A stretch of 25,543 nt of DNA, from assembly GCA_002081555.1 (NCBI GenBank), contig MZNV01002212.1, forward strand, positions 1-25,543, in the 5' to 3' direction. This document shows, piece by piece, positions 9,665 to 19,243 of this stretch (the first letter of the stretch is position 1; each line of letters opens with the position of its first letter). Source of the DNA: Protostelium mycophagum (taxonomy: Eukaryota > Evosea > Variosea > Protosteliida > Protosteliaceae). The notes beneath the pieces are model-generated. The model was not told the origin of the DNA. It searched no databases and saw only the letters and a program-made list of their open reading frames with translations. A program made the position numbers and the translations under genes.

Positions 9665-12600
9665 CGTCATCAGGAAGAGGATCTGCGTCCTCATCTTCAC
9701 CATCTGTGAGAGGTGCTTCTTCCTAGAGGATTTCAGTGTTTGTATGTGATGCGATGGATGTACCTCTTTTGGTGGTGGTGGTGGGTCTGGCCTCTCATCA
9801 TTGACGGTTTGCATCTTGGCTAATCTCTCCAAGATCACATCGAAACTGGGTCTCATGGCCGGGTTGCCTTGGAGATGTCATTAAATGTGACATCTACAAT
9901 GATCGCTTTTTATATTCAAATTTCCAATATCCATTTGAAGAAATTGGGACAGAAAAATCCGGTAATTTCCCGAAATTTCCCAAAAATCTCGATAATTGAC
10001 TCGTTGTAGACGTATTGTACATTATCAAACTGCAGAAACAAAGACATCAGCTGCTCATCACGATCACTCACCATGCACACAGTCATCCATCAATTTTCCA
10101 TATGCCGAGTCCTTGACGTTTTCGCGGAGTGTTGGTCTCGCGCCTTTTTTGATTTTGTCTTCTAACTGCATCATGAACCTGATGTTATACTCTTCGAAAG
10201 GATTCCCGCGCTCCACCAGCTCCCAGAGCATGATACCGAAACTGTACACGTCTACAACGAGTCAATCGAGATTTCTGGGAAATTTCTGGGAATTACCGGA
10301 TTTTTCGTCGTAGGGCTTGTTCTCCATAATTTCTGGGGCTAACCACCTCGGATTGTCGACTTTTCTGCTGACCATTCCGGTCGTGCTTCTGCGAGAAAGT
10401 CCTAGAAGATTCAGAAATTTCGCGTGGATTTCCTCGAAATCTCACCGAGATCTCCCAGCTTGGCGGTCACGCTTCCGTCAGGATTCTTTGCGACGAGACA
10501 GTTTGGACTCTTTAAATCTCTGTGGATGATGGGAGGTGCCAGGTGATGCAGATAATTTATGCCTGTCCTTTTTAGAATTTGAGATTTTGGATTGAAAAGT
10601 ACCTTTGGCCATGTCAATCGCCAAGCTGAGGCGCAAGGGTCTGTCAACATTGGGAATAGACATGATGTAACCTGTCGTCTTTCAGATTCCATGAAATCTC
10701 GGGGAAATTTCGGAAATTACCTTTCAGGTCACCCCCAGATAAGAACTCGGTCACCACACCGAGGGGATTCATGATGATGCCGATGAACCTCATGATGTTA
10801 GGATGATCGATCTCGCTCATCAGCGCCGCTTCTCTTCTAAACTCGTGATAAGGACTGTCCTGGATATCTTCAATTATATTTCGGGTTTTTATTGGCTCAG
10901 AGACATCTGAGATATGACAATCTACAACGTCGTAGACATACCTGGGCCATCTGTGTTCCCCACGAAGAGAGCGCACGTGTGTTCAATGAATTGCCGGTAT
11001 CACGCGTGTTGATTTCTGCAGCGGTAGAGGTCTCCGAGTGTGCTCCTCTCCTCTTGTGGCTTCTCCCTGAACTTCGCATATTTCAGTCTCAGATGCGATA
11101 TGCGATTGAATCATGTGTCTTTGCGATCTCGAAGGAAATGGATGATGTCATGATGAGATATCTCACGCTAAGACGGGGAGAACTTTTTGTTTCTTTGTAG
11201 CGTTGGTCCTGCCGGTAGCTTTACCCGTGGATCTGCCGGAAGTTTCTGTGAAATTTCAGTACTACAACGTTGTAGATTCTCAAAATATCACCTCTGCTTC
11301 CGGTGCTGTTTTCATCCTCGTCCCAGCTGCCTCCTATGATATATTGCTTCACAGCCACTGCTTCGTTCAAGTAGATTCCTGCATATTTTCAGTGAAATTT
11401 CCCGGGAATCTACATCGTTGTAGACGGGGGAATCACCTTTGTAGACGACGGCATAAGAACCTTTTCCGAGTTCTTTTTCTAAGATAATATTCTCCATCGG
11501 GATGATGTTATCCAAGAAAGATAAGCAGAGGTCGGGCACGATCTCTGGCATTGGGATCTGTTTCATTGCTATGAGCATGATGACGTCATCATGACGCTTA
11601 TAAATCTGCATTTGAACAAAAGGATGCTGTTGCTTTTCATTGCAACTTTCCTGCAGGTACGACAATAATTGAAGACATTCGCTGGGCGGCTCTGCCGCAG
11701 ACTTGGTGGAATAATTCAACTTGCTTTTAGTTTCCCGCAGTAAAGATCTAAACACACCAAAAATGGCATAGAACTCAACAACACAAGATTTTAAATAATC
11801 TTTTGAGGTCGAATATATACACATTAAGACACACCGCCGCAGCATCTTCACCGTGCGTTCAAGGCCAGATAGAAGTAAAAATCTACCTTTGCCTTGCTCT
11901 CCCCGGATTGAGGGTCTGGGATATATTGGTAAGATATGGGCTCAATGATTTGCAACAGCAATTTGGCCGCGTGGGGGCTGGTTCCGGATTGGTTTAACTT
12001 GGAAATGTTTGTGGAAATTTTTCGGAAGACCTGGAGACATTGAGAAACGATGGGTTGATATCGGAAATTTCGGTGAAATTTCGAGGAAATTCACCTCGGA
12101 CTCTGTACGGAAGAGGGGATCCTTTTGCAAAGCTTCGTCTTCTCTTTTCTGAAGAATTCAGTAAAAATCCGAGATTTCGCTGAAAAATCACCTCCAAAGA
12201 TTTTCTGGCGGCAAACTTGTCGACATGTTCCTGGAAAGCATTAGATAATTTTCCAACTTTTTGATGCTGAAGAATTTTAATTGTAAGAAAATTCTACCGC
12301 AGATTCCGCTCTGCCAGCAGGAGTTGTAGCCACCGTTTCCTCAGCAACGCTCTTGGAGCTTTCCGAGGCTTCGCTTTTCCCGGAGGCGTCTGCAGAATGT
12401 TTCGCCGCTTTTACTTCTTTTTTAGGCCTGAATAACAGTTATTTTGGCGATCTACAACGAGGCATGACGGGAAATTTCACTCACTTTTCGACAGGTGGTT
12501 TGCTTCCGCGCTTAGCGTTTGCGGCGTCCAAGCCGCAGAGAACAAAATAATCACCCTTTCCGATGGCCTGTGATGACGTCATCACACGTACGAAGTTTCA

Positions 12601-15600
12601 TCTACAACGGGACTTACGTCTTCTATTTCTTTGCCAGAGAATAAGGAGGCGGGGTATGCGTTGTCCGGGTTACTGTCTTCACGAACCATTTCAAAGATCT
12701 ATGGTACGTAAGTTGAATTTTCACGGAAATTTGGAGCACATAAACTAATTAAGTAATACCAGAGAGTGAATGGATTCGTGGTTCATTGCGGTTGGTGCTG
12801 TGGCTGCCGCTTTTATGCGGTGTTTAAGACAATGAGAGCACGTGACCATCAAGTTGAAGTTGAGGTGTGGGAACCAGTCCTCCATCAAAGTCTCCAGATT
12901 CTCCGTGATGACACGTAATAATCGGGTGGGGTCACCTCCGGCCACAAAGATCTGCGTATGTGGTCAGAATTGTAGATGTTAAAATTCGAGTCGATTTACG
13001 CCGCTGTAGAACGTGATGTACAAGTGCCACAAGAGTCTTGAACAATAGAATCTGCGAAAAATGATGACGTCATCACACCTTAATCTGCCTCTCGAGGTGT
13101 TGTAGTTGGATAAAAGCCCACTCTGAACTTCTTGCCAAGAAGATGGTATCTCTGGAATACTCGATCGTCCAATTCAATTGTGCACCCTTCAATGCGACGA
13201 GTCTCACAATAAGGCGGGAGAACAATCCTGATGACGTCATCACACGTCATCACAGAAATACCGACCTTGAGGGAGGAAAACGACTTGGTAAACTCGCTCG
13301 ATTGCGGCGTAGAATACGGTAGATTGGTTGAATGACTGCGAAATTTCCAGATTTTTTCCAGTGGGACGTCTGTGATGACGTCATCACGAGTCATCATGAG
13401 TCATGGAGAAAAAAATTACCCCCTCACGGAGCCGCCGATGAATGCTGAAGAAGAGTGAACTGTGTCTGCGCTCTGGGTGAGTACTGGGTTTGGCATGCTT
13501 GCCTCCACAAAGGGTTTTGGCATCTATTTTTAGAGTCAATTTGGTCTTCTACAACGATGTAATTGGTGATATGTCCATCTTCACAATTCTCCTTTACACA
13601 CATGTTTAGCTCCGCCAAGTCCATTTTCAGACTTTTTGACCATCTACAACAACACTAGAGTGCATCTACAACGCTTCTTACCATTTCATTGATGGGTGAT
13701 TCGTCCAAAAAGGATGGGAAGAGGATGATGGTGTCAGGGTGCTCCTCTCTATCATCGATGCTCTTGTTTAATCGGATGGCGATCTCGAATTTCTCCAATA
13801 AAGCCAATAATTGTACGTGCATGTCTGGAATTTGTTCAGAATCTCCTCAGAAAAGTTTCTGAAAAATCCGGAATTCTCTCGACTACAACGATGTAAATGA
13901 CATACCTGCGGGGTACTTCTTCCACAGCATCTGCATGTGCTTCCACCTGATGGTACCGTTTCTTATGAAGTTTGCCTTTGTCGAGATAACAGTATTCATC
14001 AAATCTATTAAGAATCGAGGGTCCAAGAATACCAAGTTGCTCAGTCCTATTTCCGTCATTATTCGTGTCTTGGCGAGTTGTAGATGGACATTCATCATTT
14101 TGATGTGAAATTCCCGTGAAAATTACCTTTGGTGGGGTCGTTGAAGTGGATGAGTACTCCGATTTCGTATAAAAATTCGGTTGCCCTTGGTAATGCGTCT
14201 TCGCTGATGGAGCATCCTAAAGCCAGCTCACTGTACTCATTCCACGTCATCAGAGGATATCCACCCTAAAAATAGATCAGTATCTTTTGTACCGTTCAGG
14301 AAGGGTCGCAGATACAATGAAAGAACTGTACAAAAAACTCGATACGTGACGTCATCACACGTCATCGAGACTCACCTTGACCTTTGCTCTTCTCTTCCGC
14401 TCTTTTAAAACTTTCTCTTCCAACAATAAATAACTTTTCGGGATCATTTCACCCATTCTGGGCTGCCCAGCGGCAATCTTGCTGAGTATCTTGACTAACT
14501 CCTCAATGTTCTTTCCTCTCTTGGCGTCCACCTGTCACAATTCAACGAAATTTCGAGGAGATTTCGTGGTTTCTGGGAAAATTTGACGTCACCTCGCAGA
14601 CGAATTGAATGTTGGGGAATCTGGAATAATATTCTTCATTGATCTTCTGCTGCATTTTCGCCAGATATTCACCTGCCTTTTTCAATATTCAAATACCAAA
14701 AAAGGCGGGAAAATTTCCAAAAATGATCCGAAATCCTCCGAACCTCTACAACCCACCTGTACATATTGGCGCGTCACAATGTGTTCCCACGATGATGACG
14801 GGGGCCTTAGGAGCCCTTGCTCTGATGCTCTGAAGCCAGTACTCCAAGCGTGAATTCTCCAACGAATTTTCCAAGTTCCATACGAGGACATAAACAGCAC
14901 GGCTTGACAGGAAAAATTGATGGGAAGAATAATACACTTCCTGCCCAGCAAAATCTTGAAATTTCAGCGAAATCTCCGGATAGATCTGATAGATCTGGAG
15001 ACTCACCCCAAGCGGACCAGTCGATTCGGACAGGTTTTTCCTTGGCTCCGTCTTTATCTTTCTTGGAAGTTGTGGTACTGAACTCGACGATGCTGATTCC
15101 GTCGGTTGCAAGCGGTGCCTTTCCGAAGGCCTTGGAGAATTTGCTCTTTCCTTTCATTGCGCTCAATAACGTCGTCTTCCCGATGTTCTCTTGGCCGATA
15201 ACCATCAACTTGATTCGGTTGTTCACCTGAACAAGTTTCAGACTCGTTGTAGACGGTCAAAGTGTGGACAGGATTTTCCGTGAGATATTTGGTGTTGGAT
15301 GTACGACGTTGTAGACGTCCTCACCTCTTGGCCTTTCCCGAGATCGGCCAGATATCCCAGGATTGTGTCGGGAGAAAATCCAGTCACAACATCACCCTTC
15401 AGAGCGGCGTTCATTGACGCTTTAAGAGAGTCCTTCTGTGCGATTAACTTCTCGGGCAGATTGAGAATCGGGTTTTCGTACACTTTGAACACCTTCGCGG
15501 TTGTTAGCGTGAGAATATGCGGTTATTAACGTGAAACGGATTTAGTGGATCTGCTTTGCATCAAGACTTTTCTTTGCCAAGCTTGTCTGTTCTATATAAT

Positions 15601-16676
15601 GTCTTGTTTACTATAGTGATGGTGATGACGTCATCACCTTCAGTACGTCTTTTAGTTGCACCATCTCTAAGGGAATATAGGCAATCTTGTTTCTGTCGAC
15701 GTGTAATTCTTCCAACTTGTAGCACAACACTACAACGGGTCATTTTTCATCGAAATTTCCGTGAAATTTCACTCACCAACGTCATTTGGCAGCTCCAAGA
15801 TCTCGTTGTTGCTGAGCGACAGGAATTTCAACTCTGTCAGTAGTCCGATTTCAGTGGGTATGGAGTCCAATTTATTGTGCCCGACAGACAAACTAATTAA
15901 TTTTGATAGTTCTCCGATTTCTGGCGGGATCTTGGTGATCTCGTTGTAGTCCAGCTTCAATACTGTACATGTCAAAAATGTCATGATGTCAAATTTTACC
16001 TTCAAGATTCACGAGTTTGGCAATGTCTGCGGGGATGGTGGTGAGCTGTACACGTTAATCGGAGAATATTGGCTATCTACAACGATGTAATTACATGATT
16101 GTCGTCCAGTCTCAGCTCTTTGAGATTGGTTAGATTGAATAAATTAAGGTTCAACTGCAGACGTCAGAATCGAATGAGACTTGCATCATAATGTCAATCC
16201 GTTCACCTCGCTGAGTCTGTTCTTGTGCAGCCATAACTCTCTCATTTTGGTCAACTTTTCGATTGTATCTGGGATATGCTTGATGTCGTTGTCATGGAAC
16301 CACCCTTCTTCCAGTTCGACTAAGGCTTCAAATAATGCAGGTGGTATCTCCCTCAGATTCTTGTGTCCATTCACAAAGATCTAAGTATTCAGAAATTGAT
16401 GATACAGCACCGATGTCATACCTGTTTCATGTTGGTCAGAGGAGCTAGGAGCTCTACTGGGATCATACGAAGACTTTTGGATATTCCCATATCCAAGTAA
16501 TCGATCTGGAGAATGTCCAGTTTTTGGTCTCGGTACTTCTTCACCAATCTCTCCAACTATATGGAGTCAATCAACATTAAAGACAAACGAGAATGACGCG
16601 ATCTGATCACCCTTCTAGTGGACTCCATAGTGTTCTTAATAGGGACACTGCCCTCTTGAACGGTTGGTTCAGTCAT
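9660..16676 (-). CDS. Roco family protein: LRR - Roc GTPase - COR - kinase
   Basis: Large GTPase-kinase of roughly 1,700 residues with about 38 introns; ATG 16676-16674. The order fits Dictyostelium Roco proteins and LRRK. LRRs (about 16550-15640) end in a helical linker with [14 protein letters not shown] (about 15400-15330). The Roc domain (about 15240-14400) has P-loop [10 protein letters not shown]3 DFAGQE (split by an intron), G4 THCD and a G5-region [13 protein letters not shown] spans about 14280-12700 ([46 protein letters not shown]). A low-complexity Ser/Ala/Lys/Glu linker (12400-12300) precedes a helical stretch. The kinase (about 11510-9800) has [31 protein letters not shown] (TKL type), GDLGLSR where DFG is expected, NPRWLAPE and MRPSFDVI. 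The protein ends in an acidic tail. No WD40 repeats are visible. About 80 residues lie between VAVK and the C-helix, more than usual, but splicing there is uncertain. Roco proteins act as GTP-regulated signalling kinases, usually dimerising through Roc-COR. Confidence 0.9.
9868..10071 (-). other. 204-bp Roco intron with hairpin
   Basis: The longest Roco intron, between VHG and NPAMRPSF of the kinase C-lobe. It holds AGATGTCA...TGACATCT (about 9872-9894, 7-bp loop), two CTACAA-type sites and GAAATTTC. Nothing suggests a gene inside it. Confidence 0.6.
11569..11595 (-). other. 27-bp candidate micro-intron built on an 18-bp palindrome
   Basis: On the minus strand this segment begins GT and ends AG. 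It contains the perfect 18-bp palindrome CATGATGACGTCATCATG (11576-11593). It is 27 bp long with no stop in frame, so it may be spliced out (joining QIYK to PMKQIP) or translated as nine residues just upstream of the kinase domain. Confidence 0.5.
12568..12617 (-). other. 50-bp Roco intron ending in GTGATGACGTCATCACAG
   Basis: Starts GTAAG, contains CGTTGTAG, and ends with the 16-bp palindrome GTGATGACGTCATCAC (12570-12585) followed by AG, so the palindrome forms the 3' splice site. The flanking exons join in frame (GKEIED / AIGKGDYF). Confidence 0.7.
13052..13076 (-). other. 25-bp candidate micro-intron in the COR domain
   Basis: On the minus strand it reads GTGATGACGTCATCA (13076-13062), then a short T-rich tract and CGCAG. 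Removing exactly 25 bp joins QIKV to [17 protein letters not shown] and on to GGDPTRLL, a COR-like reading frame. The alternative start two bases earlier (27 bp) gives a frame that fits the next exon less well. More than half of this intron is one palindrome. Confidence 0.55.
13228..13265 (-). other. 38-bp Roco intron with one and a half palindrome copies
   Basis: It joins FLPQ to [10 protein letters not shown], the best conserved COR block, so the borders are well supported. It holds a GTGATGACGT half copy followed by a full TGATGACGTCATCA, ending ATCAG. Two thirds of the intron is this module. Confidence 0.75.
13370..13419 (-). other. 50-bp Roco intron with GTGATGACGTCATCACAG at its 3' end
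   Basis: Begins GTAATTTTTTT and ends in the 16-bp palindrome (13372-13387) plus AG. Upstream of the palindrome lie two degenerate copies (CATGACTC, GATGACTC). The flanking exons join in phase (GSVRG / RPTGKNLEI). Confidence 0.7.
15592..15637 (-). other. 46-bp Roco intron starting with GTGATGACGTCATCAC
   Basis: Here the 16-bp palindrome (15622-15637) lies at the opposite end, forming the 5' splice site straight after VQLKDVLK. Together with introns where it forms the 3' splice site, it shows the same element serving either end. Confidence 0.65.
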
Positions 16677-17439
16677 GCTGCGACTGTTGCCGTTGTTCGG
16701 ATGAGTGTGATTCCTCGTTTTTCCAGAGTCCTTAAGAGGGATCTACAACGAGCCCTTTTCTCGCGAATACTTCCACGCCTGTCATCTGTGTTTCGGTGAC
16801 ACAACATCACGCACTTTCCAAAGGATCCTCTGAACCGGCAGCAATTGTCTGTGCTAACAGTAGGTTTGCGCGTTTCGACTAGGTGATTCAGGCAAGGCGA
16901 AGAACTTGAACTTGTTACTGTTTTTCCCAGTTTCCTGATACCGCCGCAGTTTTGAGCATTCTGCAGAATGGGACCATGTTGACTTGATTATTTCACGTGA
17001 AGAGATGAGCAGCTATTTTTGACAGACATCTTCGTACGAATACTGTTGTACAGCAAGGCATGACAGCCGTCTGTTGTTTCCTTCAGCGATGAATAAATTC
17101 TAATGACTTGAAATAGCGCATCAGCTTAATGTTCAATCTATAAGGTTATTCTGTCTTGATTAGCCTCATTTTTAATCTTTTGTATAAGTTTTGGCAGAAG
17201 AAAGCTCATGGTATCATGGACAGCAAAGGTCTTGTTTTGTATGGTTTACGCAAAATTGTCAAACGTATGACCGAAGGATCGATCTTCCATTTGACAAGTC
17301 GAGTATTCTCCTGCTCATCATCAAGGTACGTGTCTTACCGCATGCGTAATTCTAACGCGGCGTAGAGAGGTTCTGCAATGATGATGAATCAATTCAAAAG
17401 ACATACAACTGTGAACAACAACAACTGAACAACACGACA
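16677..17439. other. intergenic region between Roco and the secreted-protein gene
   Basis: About 760 bp between two divergent genes, so both promoters should be here. A CTACAACG module at 16741-16748 lies 65 bp upstream of the Roco ATG and could mark a leader intron (it reads CGTTGTAG on the gene strand, as at intron 3' ends). A CAACAACAACAACTGAACAACA leader precedes ATG 17440. An open frame at 17156-17365 on the plus strand has no recognisable content. Confidence 0.4.
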
Positions 17440-18920
17440 ATGAACAGACTTATCTGGGCTCTCAGCGCACTCTTTGTGCTTTCAGTGGCTACCAACTGTT
17501 ATGATGGGCTGAAGCCTTGCGGAGAGGCTTGCTACAATACCAACGACTACAAATGTTATAATGATATATGCACTGGGAGACCGGTCCTGTGCCCTGTGGG
17601 AACGGAGAACTGTGCTGGAACTTGCATCGCATCTTGCGGGTACACTTGCAATAACGGAAAGGTATGGTTACGCTTATCTGTGACCGGCCTGAACCCGTTG
17701 TAGATCAAGCAGAAGCACGAAAACACTTGCCCCCCTAGTTGCCCCGACGGAAAATCACCTTGTGGTGACAAATGCATTGATACTTGGAATTACTGTTGCA
17801 GCTGCGGAACTCCTACCGAGAAGGCCAAATGCCCCGGACAGTGCGAGACCTACAAGGCCAAGTCTCCCTGCGATTTTACCCTCTGTAACGTCGGTCAACT
17901 CTGGGACGGTCAAGTGAGATAATAACAAACATCTCAAAAGCTGATCAAAAATAGTTACGCTCTGAGTATGGCCCCGGCGCAAATTCCGTAAGCTTCTCTC
18001 TCAAGGACGGTATACTCCGAGACAATCGCAACCAAATCTGCTATATCTCTTCCAACTTCCAGTTGCAGTGCAACGACCAGCCTCAGACTGACGATTTCCG
18101 CTCTTTTGGCATCTCTGAAGACGGATTTCTTTTGTACAAGGGCAGCGGCGTCTTCTATCAATCTGCTACAGGAACTGGAGGCTACAACATCTTCACCAAG
18201 CAAGTGGCGAACAGCGGACGCATCGCACTCAGAGTGGAATACAAGTGTCCAACCACCTCTAAAGACAAAACTACTGAGCCCACAAAAACTACTGAGCAAC
18301 CTTGCAAGAGATTCTCCCTCTCTGACATCGGACAACTTCATGATGGCCAGGTGATACCCCGGAACATTCAAAATTTAAATTTTGACGTATTTTTAGATCC
18401 GTTACAAGCCCCAACCCGATGATCTCGCAGTTAGTTTCACCCTCACTAACGATGGCAAGCTCATCGACAACCGTGACCAGACCTGCTATATTGCTGCCAA
18501 CTATCAGCTGCAATGCAACACCCATCCCCAGACATGAAATTCTCCCTCTCTGACATCGGACAGCTCCGTGATGGCCAGGTGAGCCAGAAGTTTCAAAATT
18601 TAAATATTGACAATTGTTAGATCCGTTACAAGCCCCAACCCGACGACCTCCCAGTCAGCTTCACTCTTACTAACGACGGCAAGCTCATCGACAACCGTGA
18701 CCAGACCTGCTATATTGCTGCCAACTATCAGCTGCAATGCAACACCCATCCCCAGACCAATGACTTCACTTCCTTCAGCATCGTCAATGGCTTCCTCGCT
18801 TACAAGAACAACATCGACTTCTACAAGTCCGCGGTTGGCAATGGTTCCTTCAACATCTACATCACTTCAATCGATCGTCTGAACACTATTGTCAACCTCA
18901 AGGCGAACTACTTGTGCTAA
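17440..18920 (+). CDS. secreted Cys-rich protein with CBM52-like module and two PIR-like domains
   Basis: ATG 17440 opens a signal peptide (LIWALSALFVLSVATNC). The mature N-terminus has CGEACYNTNDYKCYNDIC...LCP, matching the Cys/Tyr spacing of the CBM52 (Carb_bind) module of fungal wall glucanases, followed by more Cys-rich sequence. Two copies of a roughly 100-residue domain follow, each with L.DNR.Q.CYI..N(Y/F)QLQCN..PQT.DF..F.I, GFL.YK, FY.S..G...NIY/F. This resembles the C-terminal domain of yeast PIR wall proteins. A short Thr/Lys linker separates them. Introns: 17662-17703, 17914-17954, 18351-18396, 18579-18620. Read through exon by exon, a TGA at 18535-18537 stops the second domain early. 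Splicing 18350 directly to 18621 skips the duplicated copy and gives a full second domain ending at TAA 18918-18920. The likely role is an extracellular or cyst/spore wall component; this is inferred. Confidence 0.8.
18311..18757 (+). repeat. partial tandem duplication within the second PIR-like domain
   Basis: Copy 1 (18311-18533) and copy 2 (18539-18757) both run from ATTCTCCCTCTCTGACATCG, through their own intron (46 and 42 bp), to CATCCCCAGAC. Exons are nearly identical (ALAVS versus DLPVS-type changes only) while the introns differ more. At the joint, copy 1 runs into ACATGAA and gains an in-frame TGA (18535-18537). Confidence 0.85.
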
Positions 18921-18924
18921 GACC

Positions 18925-18930
18925 AATAAA
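18925..18930 (+). promoter_or_regulatory. polyadenylation signal of the secreted-protein gene
   Basis: AATAAA four bases after the TAA stop. The following gap (18931-19243) also holds a plus-strand AATAAA at 19112-19117 and, for the opposite gene, TTTATT at 19176-19181. It also has a CGTTGTAG at about 19060. I see no gene there. Confidence 0.55.
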
Positions 18931-19243
18931 GTCGCTTCGAAGTCTTTGAGCTCGTTCCTCCAGACATTTTCCTTCCAATCTTTTGGATGTCTTGATGGCC
19001 AGTGATGTTTCAATACTAGATTATACCAGAGGACTACCCTTGTCATTTCCTACCAACAGCGTTGTAGATCATCTGTATTTCGTAAAAAGATACAAGTCTT
19101 TTTACAACAATAATAAAGCTTTTTCGACATCACATCAATAGAATTCGCTGACAAAAGAGAAATCTCGATCCACATTTTATTCATCATATTCCCTTCTCTG
19201 CAAGTCCACTTGTCGCGGCGACAGTCAATTCCATCTGTGTTGT

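Noticed and set aside
11262-11275. CTACAACGTTGTAG as a rho-independent terminator or operator
   Set aside because: It lies within an intron of a eukaryotic kinase domain and has no following T tract; bacterial signals do not apply.
12570-13387. TGACGTCA as CRE/bZIP transcription factor sites
   Set aside because: The octamer equals a CRE, but all copies sit inside introns near splice borders rather than in promoters, so a splicing or insertion origin explains the pattern better.
17156-17365. Plus-strand open frame upstream of the secreted-protein gene
   Set aside because: No family features, no splice or polyadenylation signals near it, and it fills a promoter-sized gap between divergent genes.
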